Positions 1-7,562 of a DNA stretch of 64,000 nt are shown piece after piece. The notes beneath the pieces were generated by a model. The model saw nothing but the letters and a program-made list of their open reading frames with translations, did no database searches and was not told where the DNA came from. The stretch is taken from contig NZ_JAJUFQ010000002.1 in NCBI RefSeq assembly GCF_029263665.1, positions 248,001-312,000 of the forward strand, written 5' to 3'. Origin of the DNA: Halomonas sp. (GTDB lineage Bacteria > Pseudomonadota > Gammaproteobacteria > Pseudomonadales > Halomonadaceae). The stretch's first letter is position 1. Every line of letters begins with the position of its first letter. The position numbers were made by a program, and so were the translations under genes.

Positions 1-321
1 TTCCGCGATCAGTTACTCGAAGCCTGCCCGGCCATCAGCCGCAAGCTCAACAGCCCCGACTCGACCCTCACTGCTGAAGGCGGATCGCTGGAGACCATTC
101 GCCATATGGTCGCCTCGAAGCTCGGCATCACGGTACTCCCAAAGTCCGCTATCGGGACCAGCCACTACGAGGATGGCTTGCTGACCAGCCGGCCGTTCAT
201 CGACCCGCCAGGACGTACCGTTGCCATTGCCTGGCGTGCCAGCTTCCCGAGGCCCAAGGCCATTGACGCCGTGACCGAGGCCATTGCCCGCTGCCGTGCA
301 GCGGAGCCCAAGGCCGCCTGA
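1..321 (+). CDS. oxyR: OxyR-like LysR-family regulator, C-terminal part (5' end outside window)
   Basis: The open frame runs from the first base of the window (starting FRDQLLEAC) to a TGA at 319-321, leaving about 106 residues of the effector-binding domain. The visible segment has the OxyR-type run 'SLETIRHMVASKLGITVLP', in which the LysR substrate domain turns into the second subdomain. OxyR is a peroxide-sensing activator with two redox cysteines; only one Cys-containing segment (EACPAIS) is inside the window. It lies directly upstream of recG in the same direction, the same neighbour pair as in pseudomonads. The ORF track's internal start at 106 is not the real start. The family call is fairly safe; the OxyR assignment rests partly on synteny. 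Confidence 0.75.
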   Translation, partial: FRDQLLEACPAISRKLNSPDSTLTAEGGSLETIRHMVASKLGITVLPKSAIGTSHYEDGLLTSRPFIDPPGRTVAIAWRASFPRPKAIDAVTEAIARCRAAEPKAA

Positions 322-375
322 AGTTTGAAACACGACGTTTGAAACGCGACGCTTGAGACGCAATACCTGATACGC
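320..375. repeat. Four degenerate 14-bp tandem repeats after the oxyR stop
   Basis: Units at 320-333, 334-347, 348-361 and 362-375 follow the pattern GACGTTTGAAACGC with drift; the last unit is AATACCTGATACGC. The array begins on the oxyR stop codon and ends about 35 bp before the recG start. The 14-bp period is twice the 7-bp period of the other arrays in this window. Confidence 0.8.
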
Positions 376-409
376 CATACAAGGCAAGAAGCATGCACAA
401 GGAGTCCAT

Positions 410-2491
410 GTGAGCAAACTGAGCAGCCCGGTCACGGCGCTGAAGGGGGTCGGAGAGGCCTTGGCCCTCAAACTTGCCCGGCTCAAGATAGCGAGCATTT
501 CTGACCTGCTGTTCCACTTGCCATTGCGCTATCAGGACCGCACTCGCATCACCCCCATTGCCACTTTGCGTAGTGGGCATGAAGCCGTCATCGAAGGAGA
601 TGTCGCCGCCGCCGAAGTGGTGCGCGGACGGCGGCGCAGCTTGCTGGTACGCCTGCGCGACGGTAGCGGCATACTCAGCTTGAGGTTCTTTCACTTCTCT
701 CCCGCCCAACAGCAGCAGTTCCGGCCTGGAGTACGAGTACGTGCCTTTGGTGAGGCTCGCGCCGGGGCGACAGGGCTTGAAATCTATCATCCCGAATATC
801 GCTTTCTGGGCCACGATGAGCCCCCGGTAGAAGACCACCTTACGCCCATCTACCCCACCACCGAAGGTCTCAACCAGGCTCGCTTGCGTGCCCTGATCGA
901 CCAGGCAGTGGAGATTCTGGAAGCGGCTCCCGATGCCTTGCCCGACCATATTCCTGAACATCTGCGTCAGCGCTTTTCTCTGCCACCGCTGCTGGAATGC
1001 CTCAAAACACTGCATCACCCTCCACCGGACAGCGATGCAGAAGCTCTCAGTCAGGGCTTGCACCCAGCCTCTCGCCGACTGGCCATGGAAGAACTCCTTG
1101 CCCACCAGTTGAGCTTGAGAGAAGTGCGCCTGCGCATTCAGCATGATGGAGCGCCAGCACTCCCCAGCGGACGCAGTCTCAAGACCCGCTTTCTCGCCCA
1201 GTTGCCATTCTCGTTGACTACCGCTCAGCGCCGGGTGCTTGATGAAATCGGCCAGGACCTGGCTCGCCCAGCGCCCATGCTGCGCCTGGTACAAGGCGAT
1301 GTCGGCTCGGGTAAGACAGTGGTGGCAGCAATGGCAGCCTTGACCGCCATTGCCGGAGACTGCCAAGCAGCCTTGATGGCTCCCACGGAGCTGCTGGCAG
1401 AGCAGCACTATCGCACTTTCTGCAGCTGGTTCGAGCCGCTGGATATCGATGTGGCCTGGCTCTCGGGCAAGCTCAAGGGCAAGGCCCGCCTTGATACCAA
1501 AGCCGCCATCAGCGATGGTCGGGCACGCATGATCATCGGAACCCACGCCATCTTTCAGGATGATGTCAGCTTCCAGCGCCTTGGATTGGCCATCATCGAT
1601 GAACAGCACCGATTTGGCGTGCATCAGCGGCTATCGCTACGAGAAAAGGGCGAAGCGGGCGGTCTTACTCCACACCAGCTGGTCATGACAGCCACCCCTA
1701 TCCCGCGTACGCTCGCCATGAGTGCCTACGCGGATCTGGATGTCTCCGTCATCGATGAACTGCCTCCAGGGCGTACACCTGTCACTACCGCCGTGATCAG
1801 CGACGAGCGTCGCCCAGAGGTCATCCGCCGAATTCGCGCAGCATGCGCCGAAGGTCGGCAAGCCTATTGGGTATGCACCCTGATCGAGGAATCCGAAGTA
1901 CTGACCTGTCAGGCTGCCGAAGTCACCAGGGAGGAATTGGCCGAAGCTCTCCCGGAGCTATCCATCGGTCTTGTTCATGGTCGTATGAAAGCCAGCGAGA
2001 AAGCCGAGGCCATGGCTGCCTTCAAGTCAGGGGAACTGGATCTTCTGGTCGCTACCACGGTGATCGAGGTCGGAGTGGACGTCCCCAATGCCAGCTTGAT
2101 GATCATCGAAAACCCTGAGCGCCTCGGTCTGTCGCAATTGCATCAGTTACGTGGCCGAGTAGGGCGAGGAAGTACCGAAAGTTTCTGCGTATTGCTCTAC
2201 CATCCTCCTCTGTCACAGACATCGAGACAACGCCTGGCCGTCATGCGTGAAACCACCGACGGCTTTCGTATTGCCGAGCGCGATCTGGAGATTCGCGGGC
2301 CTGGTGAAGTACTGGGAACTCGTCAGACGGGGCTTGCTCAGATGAAGATTGCCGATCTCGAGCGCGATGCCGATCTGCTACCACGTATCACACCACTGGC
2401 TGATGCCTTGCTGGCATGGGACGCAAATGCCGGACAGCCGTTGATTCGCCGCTGGCTGGGAGAAGAAGCGGGTCGTTACGGTCAGGTGTAG
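410..2491 (+). CDS. recG: ATP-dependent DNA helicase RecG
   Basis: RecG remodels stalled replication forks and Holliday junctions by double-stranded DNA translocation. The 693-residue product has the family's usual length. An N-terminal wedge/OB region (about 1-150) precedes helicase motifs: Walker A 'GDVGSGKT' near residue 295, DEQH box 'IIDEQHRFG' near 395, motif III 'TATPIPRT' near 427, and C-terminal helicase motifs including 'QLRGRVGRG' near 580. The start is GTG at 410, with a good AAGGAG Shine-Dalgarno at about 399-404; the ATG two bases upstream runs straight into TGA. It follows oxyR in the same direction, and its stop is followed after four bases by a long heptamer array. Confidence 0.97.
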   Translation: MSKLSSPVTALKGVGEALALKLARLKIASISDLLFHLPLRYQDRTRITPIATLRSGHEAVIEGDVAAAEVVRGRRRSLLVRLRDGSGILSLRFFHFSPAQQQQFRPGVRVRAFGEARAGATGLEIYHPEYRFLGHDEPPVEDHLTPIYPTTEGLNQARLRALIDQAVEILEAAPDALPDHIPEHLRQRFSLPPLLECLKTLHHPPPDSDAEALSQGLHPASRRLAMEELLAHQLSLREVRLRIQHDGAPALPSGRSLKTRFLAQLPFSLTTAQRRVLDEIGQDLARPAPMLRLVQGDVGSGKTVVAAMAALTAIAGDCQAALMAPTELLAEQHYRTFCSWFEPLDIDVAWLSGKLKGKARLDTKAAISDGRARMIIGTHAIFQDDVSFQRLGLAIIDEQHRFGVHQRLSLREKGEAGGLTPHQLVMTATPIPRTLAMSAYADLDVSVIDELPPGRTPVTTAVISDERRPEVIRRIRAACAEGRQAYWVCTLIEESEVLTCQAAEVTREELAEALPELSIGLVHGRMKASEKAEAMAAFKSGELDLLVATTVIEVGVDVPNASLMIIENPERLGLSQLHQLRGRVGRGSTESFCVLLYHPPLSQTSRQRLAVMRETTDGFRIAERDLEIRGPGEVLGTRQTGLAQMKIADLERDADLLPRITPLADALLAWDANAGQPLIRRWLGEEAGRYGQV

Positions 2492-2495
2492 AGGC

Positions 2496-2605
2496 AAGCG
2501 GTAAGCGGTAAGCGGTAAGCGGTAAGCGGTAAGCGGTAAGCGGTAAGCGGTAAGCGGTAAGCGGTAAGCGGTAAGCGGTAAGCGGTAAGCGGTAAGCGGT
2601 AAGCG
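2496..2605. repeat. Heptanucleotide tandem array, 15 perfect copies of AAGCGGT
   Basis: From 2496 to 2600 the 7-mer AAGCGGT is repeated 15 times without a mismatch, followed by a partial copy AAGCG. The array starts four bases after the recG stop, in the convergent gap between recG and the hypothetical gene at 2733-3089. The unit length is not a multiple of three and no start signal is present, so the ORF read through it on the minus strand is not credible as a protein. Confidence 0.97.
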
Positions 2606-2703
2606 AGCGAACTATGAGCCCTGAATTTCGAGCTGTCCAGAGCATAGTCGGTAGTTCTGATCCCTTTGCCGAACTCTATATCTTCGGGTTTAGGGTTGCT
2701 TAG

Positions 2704-2731
2704 AGCTTGTAACTTCTAGCTTACAGCTGGT
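2704..2731. repeat. Degenerate heptamers in inverted orientation
   Basis: AGCTTGT, AACTTCT, AGCTTAC and AGCTGGT follow one another directly after the minus-strand gene's stop (2733). Read on the minus strand they give GTAAGCT-type units resembling the GTAAGCG units of the perfect array at 2496. The convergent gap is therefore flanked by heptamers in opposite orientation. Confidence 0.55.
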
Positions 2732-2732
2732 C

Positions 2733-3089
2733 CTAAAGATGCTTGAGCAAGCGCTGCAATCGATCCAGGTCCTTGGTATCCCCCACCACACGCAGACGAT
2801 CATCGACCAGAGCATCGAGAAAAGCACGCTGGGTGGGACGCTTGAGTAGTGCGACTGCGCTCTGGGCATCACGAAAACGCAGTTCCAGATCAAGATCCAC
2901 CGGAAGACCCGGCTTGCTGATCATCTCATCTTGACTCATTCGATAGTGGCGGGCGATGGAAAGGTCTTCGGTAGCAATCCCCCAATCCAGATCACCCATC
3001 TCTGCAAGCCGCTCACGGAAACGTGGCTTCTTTCGGTTAGCACGTTTCAGCATGACACCCAACAGCCACAGCATCAGTTTCAGCGTCAT
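2733..3089 (-). CDS. Conserved-looking hypothetical protein, 118 aa
   Basis: I do not recognise the family with confidence. The product is basic near the N-terminus (a short hydrophobic stretch LKLMLWLLGVML, then KRANRKKPRFRERL). It then turns mixed and leucine-rich, ending 'RLRVVGDTKDLDRLQRLLKHL'. Its size and the beta-rich middle with a 'DLELRFRD' strand are loosely like SCP2-type lipid-binding folds, but that is a guess. It is convergent with recG and in the same direction as the HU gene downstream at 3227. Codon use looks like its neighbours, and no larger alternative ORF covers the interval, so I take it as a real gene. Confidence 0.6.
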   Translation of the reverse strand: MTLKLMLWLLGVMLKRANRKKPRFRERLAEMGDLDWGIATEDLSIARHYRMSQDEMISKPGLPVDLDLELRFRDAQSAVALLKRPTQRAFLDALVDDRLRVVGDTKDLDRLQRLLKHL

Positions 3090-3112
3090 ATCGCCTCGAA
3101 ATTCCGCTCACT

Positions 3113-3156
3113 ATCCCAAGATCACAATCCCAGAGGACATCATCCCAGAGGACACA
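3113..3156. repeat. Three near-identical 14-15 bp tandem units
   Basis: ATCCCAAGATCACA, ATCCCAGAGGACATC and ATCCCAGAGGACACA run head to tail between the hypothetical gene and the HU terminator hairpin. This is a small local duplication in non-coding DNA. Confidence 0.8.
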
Positions 3157-3159
3157 ATG

Positions 3160-3183
3160 CGCGGCCCGGTTTCCCGGGCCGCG
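3160..3183 (-). terminator. Hairpin after the HU gene
   Basis: A perfect 10-bp stem CGCGGCCCGG / CCGGGCCGCG with a 4-nt loop lies 44 bp after the HU stop. The following T tract is poor on the minus strand, so its activity as an intrinsic terminator is uncertain. Confidence 0.6.
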
Positions 3184-3226
3184 ATGTCACACGTCTCAGT
3201 AGCCGTGACTGTTACCAGCCGATAGC

Positions 3227-3502
3227 TTACTTCGCGACGGCGTCCTTAAGCCCTTTGCCAGGCTTGAAGGCAACAGTCTTGCTTGCAGGAATGGCCAGAG
3301 GCTGGCCGGTTTGCGGGTTCTTACCGGTGCGGGCGGCACGCTCGCGCACGGTGAAGGTGCCGAAGCCGATCAGCGCCACATCCTGGCCCTGTGCCACACT
3401 ACCTGTGATCTCATCGAGAATCACGTTCAGCACTTGACTGGCCTTGTCCTTGGAAAGATCAGCACGCTCGGCAATCGCCGCAGCGAGTTCTGGCTTGCGC
3501 AT
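3227..3502 (-). CDS. hup: HU-family nucleoid DNA-binding protein
   Basis: The 91-residue basic protein has the standard HU length. Its DNA-binding arm is visible as 'GFGTFTVRERAARTGKNPQTG' at about 46-66, and it ends with a Lys-rich tail (FKPGKGLKDAVAK). HU dimers bend and constrain DNA in the nucleoid. The ATG at 3502 is preceded by an AGGAGG Shine-Dalgarno. An HU gene lies near recG and a rubredoxin reductase in pseudomonads too, so the position fits. Whether this is the alpha, beta or a third HU paralogue cannot be decided from the sequence alone. Confidence 0.95.
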   Translation of the reverse strand: MRKPELAAAIAERADLSKDKASQVLNVILDEITGSVAQGQDVALIGFGTFTVRERAARTGKNPQTGQPLAIPASKTVAFKPGKGLKDAVAK

Positions 3503-3701
3503 ACAGCCCTCCTGAGTTTGGCATCACCGGAAAAAATGTCACCGGTGTCATTCTTATACCTTCATATCCTTTATTAGATCCACCGTCCATTCATGCCACT
3601 GAGGCTTGATACGCAACTCAACGATAAAACATGACGGAAAAGTGGCACTTGCAACGACGCTACGTCCTGCGGTCCAGAGCCGAACGAAGGTGTTGACCCA
3701 T

Positions 3702-4862
3702 CTAGCCTAGCAACGGCGGGGCTGAACGCGCCAGTTCGACTTTTCGACGAACACACCTGCCAGTCAACGCAAAACCCTGAAGTTGGCCAGTTTCATCCTC
3801 TGCTAGCGCTGCCATATCCTCGCCGTCGGCTTCGATACGCCACGTCACTCGTTCATGGATCGGAGGCAACGATACCACTGGCAGCAACGGCGTCTTGACC
3901 AGCACAGGCCATGGGCCGTAGCGAACCTGGGTAGGGTTGCCAGTGAGCGTTGCCGCCAGGGCTTTTACCGAGGCCTGCAATGGCTGGACATACATGGCGT
4001 TGATCCCATCCACTAAAGCCACATCACCCAGTGCATGAATATTTTCGACATTGGTGGCCAGGTAACGATTCACCCGAATGCCATCTGGACCAGCATCGAT
4101 TCCTGCAGCTTCAGCCAGCTCAACCCGCGGTCGCAGCCCGGTGGCAATCAATACCAGATCAGCACCGATCCCTTCACCATCATCCAGGGTCAGATCGACA
4201 TCCTCGCCCGCCGGGTGAATTGCTGTTACCAGACGGCCGTAATGCAGATGCATGCCAGCGCGCAGGAATGCCCGCCCCAGGGCCAGTCCCAGGGGTTCCG
4301 GCAACAGACGCGGCAGCAGGGCTCGTTCGGGGCCTATGAGAGACACGCTGTGCCCACCAGCATGCAGGTCGTTGGCAAACTCACAGCCCACCAGGCCGAG
4401 TCCGATAATGGCAATCCGGGCGGGTCGACCAAGGGATTCAAGTGCCGCATGGAAGACACGATAATCATCCAGATCATTGATCGAGAAGACGCGTCCCACC
4501 AGTTGCTCCGACCACGAGAAGGGCGGTACCGGCACCGCTCCGGTGGCAATGACCAGATTTCCGTACGGCAGCCTCTCAGGCCCCAGCATCAGCTCATTGG
4601 CAGCACAATCAATGCTGTCCACTCGCGTACTGGAACGCACCACCACACTCAGTTGATCGGCAAGTTCCAGGGCAGAGCGCGCCGCCAGCTTGTGGGGAGG
4701 TAAACGCTTGGCAAACCCCGTCGACAATAGCGGCTTGGAGTAGTCATCGGCGGAATCTGCACTGATCAAGGTGATAGGACGGCGGCTGTCCAGTGCACGT
4801 ACCTGACGAGCAAGACCGATGCCAGCCATGCCGGTGCCGATGATGGTCAAGGGAGCTTGCAT
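3702..4862 (-). CDS. rubB: FAD-dependent rubredoxin-NAD(+) reductase-like oxidoreductase
   Basis: This two-dinucleotide-fold flavoprotein has 386 residues. The FAD-binding motif 'IIGTGMAGIG' is at about 7-16, the NAD(P)H-binding motif 'IAIIGLGLVGCEFA' near 150, and the C-terminal FAD motif 'NIHALGDVA' near 275. Family members pass electrons from NADH to rubredoxin for alkane hydroxylation or oxygen/peroxide detoxification. The gene is divergent from ubiC. In Pseudomonas the equivalent gene sits beside rubredoxin genes; I looked for a small CxxC-CxxC protein on either side and found none, so its electron acceptor is not evident here. A related NAD(P)/FAD oxidoreductase with another partner remains possible. 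Confidence 0.8.
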   Translation of the reverse strand: MQAPLTIIGTGMAGIGLARQVRALDSRRPITLISADSADDYSKPLLSTGFAKRLPPHKLAARSALELADQLSVVVRSSTRVDSIDCAANELMLGPERLPYGNLVIATGAVPVPPFSWSEQLVGRVFSINDLDDYRVFHAALESLGRPARIAIIGLGLVGCEFANDLHAGGHSVSLIGPERALLPRLLPEPLGLALGRAFLRAGMHLHYGRLVTAIHPAGEDVDLTLDDGEGIGADLVLIATGLRPRVELAEAAGIDAGPDGIRVNRYLATNVENIHALGDVALVDGINAMYVQPLQASVKALAATLTGNPTQVRYGPWPVLVKTPLLPVVSLPPIHERVTWRIEADGEDMAALAEDETGQLQGFALTGRCVRRKVELARSAPPLLG

Positions 4863-5023
4863 TGTGGTTCCTTCCTGTCCTGATGGCGCTGAAGCCGAGA
4901 TGTTACACTATGCCAACGCTGGGACAGCTGACAAACTGCACTCAGTCTCACGCTGAATGGATCGTCCGCGGAGAGGACCGTCCTGTCGTATCGACCGCTT
5001 TTCACTGGAATCCCCGAAGCTCC

Positions 5024-5545
5024 ATGGCACAAGACCCGCACTGGCATCCCGTGTCCACCGCCCGTCCTAGAATGAGTGTGGCCTGGTGGCATTGGGTCGC
5101 CTCCCGTGATTCTCTGACCCACCGTCTAATCCAAGCCGCTGGCGAGCATCCCTTTCGTGTCCAGTTGCTCAATGAAGGCCGCGACCAGCCCTATCGGGAC
5201 GAGTCCATGGCGCTTCTGCTCCCTCCAGAGCGGCACACCTGGGTGCGCGAAGTAGCACTGTGCGTCGACGATACCCCTTGGGTCGTGGCACGCTCGATTG
5301 CACCGTTGGGTTCATGCCATGCAGCACCATTTCGGGGCCTGGGCGAGACTTCGCTAGGCAGTTGGCTGTTTCGCCAGCCAGACCTGGAGCGTGGCCCCAT
5401 CGAAATCAGCCATGCGCCACGTTCGATCCAGGGACATACTGGCCTGTGGCAACGCCGCTCGGTATTTCGTCATTCAGGTTGGTCGGTGCTGGTCCAGGAA
5501 GCTTTCCTGCCACAGATGGCCGAGGCCTTGGGACTACCCTGCTGA
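5024..5545 (+). CDS. ubiC: Chorismate pyruvate-lyase UbiC
   Basis: UbiC removes pyruvate from chorismate to give 4-hydroxybenzoate, the first committed step of ubiquinone synthesis. The product has the family's short length (173 aa from this start) and conserved features: the Arg in 'PFRVQLL', the 'VREVALCVDDTPWVVARSI' strand pair, and the C-terminal 'WQRRSVF' and 'VQEAFLP'. The track's start at 4862 would run about 50 atypical residues through the divergent rubB promoter, so I prefer the ATG at 5024. ubiA follows in the same direction after 265 bp, an unusually wide gap for this pair. Confidence 0.9.
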   Translation: MAQDPHWHPVSTARPRMSVAWWHWVASRDSLTHRLIQAAGEHPFRVQLLNEGRDQPYRDESMALLLPPERHTWVREVALCVDDTPWVVARSIAPLGSCHAAPFRGLGETSLGSWLFRQPDLERGPIEISHAPRSIQGHTGLWQRRSVFRHSGWSVLVQEAFLPQMAEALGLPC

Positions 5546-5717
5546 ATCATTGCCGAACTGGCAAAGCGTTGCCTGCCGCGCTAGTCTGGCCCAGCGCATT
5601 GTTATCAAACGTTCTTCTCAAGGAATCTCTCATCGAGTGTCCGCGCGGTCCCATCATGGCATCCTGGCCCGCTCGACGACTTACTTCAGAGATTCCCTAG
5701 CGCTCTTTTCAAACATT

Positions 5718-5784
5718 GTCATTCCATGCATCGTTCTTCGATGTACCGTTCTCCGGTGTATCGTGCTTCGATGCACGGGATGAC
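5718..5784. repeat. 15-bp tandem repeat nested in a long inverted repeat
   Basis: Units ATGCATCGTTCTTCG (5726-5740), ATGTACCGTTCTCCG (5741-5755), GTGTATCGTGCTTCG (5756-5770) and a partial fourth form a tandem array. The outer sequences GTCATTCCATGCATCG (5718-5733) and CGATGCACGGGATGAC (5769-5784) are inverted copies of one another with two mismatches, so the whole 67 nt can fold back. It ends 26 bp before the ubiA start. The remainder of the 5546-5810 gap shows a further short inverted pair (GGAATCTCT / AGAGATTCC) but no gene. Confidence 0.8.
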
Positions 5785-5810
5785 ACTGAAACAATCTACG
5801 AGAAAGCCCG

Positions 5811-6701
5811 ATGGACCGATCCCTGCTGCGCCCGACTGGACTGCTGACCCGTTTACCCGACTTCCTCGCCCTGATGCGCCTGGATCGTCCTATCGGTACC
5901 TGGTTGCTGATGTGGCCCACCCTGTGGGCACTATGGATCGCTGCCGAGGGTGTTCCGCCGCGTGACATCCTGCTGATCTTCGTGGCAGGGGTATATTTGA
6001 TGCGCGCAGCAGGTTGCATCGTCAATGACTATGCGGACCGTAACTTCGATGGCCATGTCAAGCGCACCAGGAACCGCCCATTGGCCACCGGACGCATCAG
6101 TGAGCGTGAAGCCAAGGTGCTGTTCGTCACTCTGTTGCTGGCCGCATTTGTGCTGGTCTGGTTCACCAACGGTTTCACGGTCTGGCTATCATTGATCGGT
6201 GCCGCCCTGGCCGCTACCTATCCGTTCATGAAGCGCTACACCCATTTCCCCCAGGTCGTGTTGGGTGCGGCTTTTTCCTGGGGTATTCCCATGGCCTTCG
6301 GCGCGGTACAGGAAACGGTGCCTCCTGTGGCCTGGTGGCTGTTCTTTGCCTATGTGCTGTGGACCGTGGCCTATGACACTCAGTACGCCATGGTCGACCG
6401 CGACGATGATCTCAGAGTCGGCATCAAGTCCACTGCCGTATTGTTCGGCAAATATGACTGTCTGATCATTGGCCTGCTGCAGATTGCCACACTGGTGTTG
6501 TTGATCATCGCCGGGAGCCAGATTGGACTGGGAGGGTTCTACTGGCTTGGTCTGGCCGGTATGGCTGCCACCTTCATCCATCAGCAGCGCCTTATCCGTG
6601 ATCGTGATCGCGACCGTTGTTTTCAGGCATTCCTCAACAATCACTGGTCTGGCCTGATGGTCTTTGCAGGTGTCGCGCTCAGTCTCTATCCAGGGCTGTA
6701 A
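5811..6701 (+). CDS. ubiA: 4-hydroxybenzoate polyprenyltransferase UbiA
   Basis: This integral membrane prenyltransferase attaches the polyprenyl tail to 4-hydroxybenzoate. The 296-residue product has the two Asp-rich Mg-diphosphate motifs: '[20 protein letters not shown]' near residues 68-87 and '[20 protein letters not shown]' near 190-208. About eight to nine hydrophobic segments follow the usual UbiA pattern. It partners UbiC immediately upstream in the same pathway. The next gene, phoB, has its own Pho box, so UbiA probably ends this transcription unit. The start at 5811 agrees with the family N-terminus ([19 protein letters not shown]). Confidence 0.96.
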   Translation: MDRSLLRPTGLLTRLPDFLALMRLDRPIGTWLLMWPTLWALWIAAEGVPPRDILLIFVAGVYLMRAAGCIVNDYADRNFDGHVKRTRNRPLATGRISEREAKVLFVTLLLAAFVLVWFTNGFTVWLSLIGAALAATYPFMKRYTHFPQVVLGAAFSWGIPMAFGAVQETVPPVAWWLFFAYVLWTVAYDTQYAMVDRDDDLRVGIKSTAVLFGKYDCLIIGLLQIATLVLLIIAGSQIGLGGFYWLGLAGMAATFIHQQRLIRDRDRDRCFQAFLNNHWSGLMVFAGVALSLYPGL

Positions 6702-6760
6702 ACGGAAAATATGGCTTCAAAAGGCCCTTTTTCTGGGATTTCTGCGCGTTTCACGCCAGA

Positions 6761-6778
6761 CTGTAACGTGACTGTCAT
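6761..6778 (+). promoter_or_regulatory. Pho box upstream of phoB
   Basis: CTGTAACGTGACTGTCAT consists of two 7-bp half-sites separated by 4 bp (11-bp repeat), the arrangement bound by phosphorylated PhoB dimers. Further CTGTCA-type half-sites occur at 6788 and 6805. It lies 60 bp before the phoB start, consistent with autoactivation of phoBR. Confidence 0.8.
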
Positions 6779-6837
6779 AAATACATGCTGTCATCTTCAC
6801 CGTCCTGTCAAAAGTTCCAGATCACGAGGCCCCCAGG

Positions 6838-7527
6838 ATGACTGCTAAAACCGTACTGATCGTCGACGATGAAGCGCCGATTCGCGAGATGATCGCGGTG
6901 GCCCTGGAAATGGCCGACTATCGCGTGATTGAGGCCAACAATGCCCAGTCCGCCCATGCCATGATCGTCGACCATCAACCTGACCTGGTGTTGCTGGACT
7001 GGATGATGCCCGGTACCAGTGGTGTCGAGCTGGCACGTCGACTCAAGCGTGAGGAAACCACGGCTGAGCTTCCCATCATCATGCTCACCGCCAAGGGCGA
7101 GGAAGATAACAAGATTCAGGGACTGGAGTCCGGCGCGGATGATTACATCACCAAACCGTTCTCCCCTCGTGAGCTGGTTGCGCGGCTGAAGGCCGTACTG
7201 CGCCGGGCAACGCCGCGTGGTGTCGAGGACCCGGTCGAAGTCGATGGTCTGATGCTGGACCCGGTCAGCCATCGGGTCAGCATCGATGGCAAGTCCCTGG
7301 AAATGGGTCCTACCGAATATCGCCTGCTACAGTTCTTCATGACACATCAGGAGCGTGCTTACACGCGCGGCCAGTTGCTCGACCAGGTATGGGGCGGCAA
7401 TGTCTATGTGGAGGAACGTACTGTGGACGTGCATATCCGTCGCCTGCGCAAGGCACTCGGTGAGCCGCATCAGCAATTGATCCAGACGGTGCGTGGCACC
7501 GGCTATCGCTTCTCGGCCAAGGTCTGA
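6838..7527 (+). CDS. phoB: Phosphate regulon response regulator PhoB
   Basis: This OmpR-type regulator has 229 residues. Its receiver domain has the acidic pocket D10/D11, the phospho-acceptor D54 in '[10 protein letters not shown]', the conserved Thr of 'MLTAKGEE' and the Lys of 'TKPFSP'. The C-terminal winged helix is '[10 protein letters not shown]' through '[15 protein letters not shown]'. PhoB activates phosphate-starvation genes when phosphorylated by PhoR. A Pho box precedes it, phoR follows after 35 bp, and the pst-phoU block lies just beyond cysZ, so the identification is supported by both sequence and context. Confidence 0.97.
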   Translation: MTAKTVLIVDDEAPIREMIAVALEMADYRVIEANNAQSAHAMIVDHQPDLVLLDWMMPGTSGVELARRLKREETTAELPIIMLTAKGEEDNKIQGLESGADDYITKPFSPRELVARLKAVLRRATPRGVEDPVEVDGLMLDPVSHRVSIDGKSLEMGPTEYRLLQFFMTHQERAYTRGQLLDQVWGGNVYVEERTVDVHIRRLRKALGEPHQQLIQTVRGTGYRFSAKV

Positions 7528-7562
7528 AGAGGCCCTGGCGTTGGCTAAGGTGCAGATCTGAA

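Noticed and set aside
197-1624. 475-aa minus-strand ORF opposite recG
   Set aside because: It lies entirely antisense to the clearly conserved recG, has no recognisable motifs and runs over the oxyR end; it is a codon-bias shadow.
2388-2645. Minus-strand ORF with LTAYRLP repeats
   Set aside because: It is a translation of the heptamer array and the recG end. Any 7-bp array gives a 7-residue periodic peptide in every open frame, so this is not evidence of a protein.
3503-5023. Rubredoxin gene beside rubB
   Set aside because: I looked for a protein of about 55 residues with two CxxC pairs on both strands around rubB and found none, so no rubredoxin is annotated.
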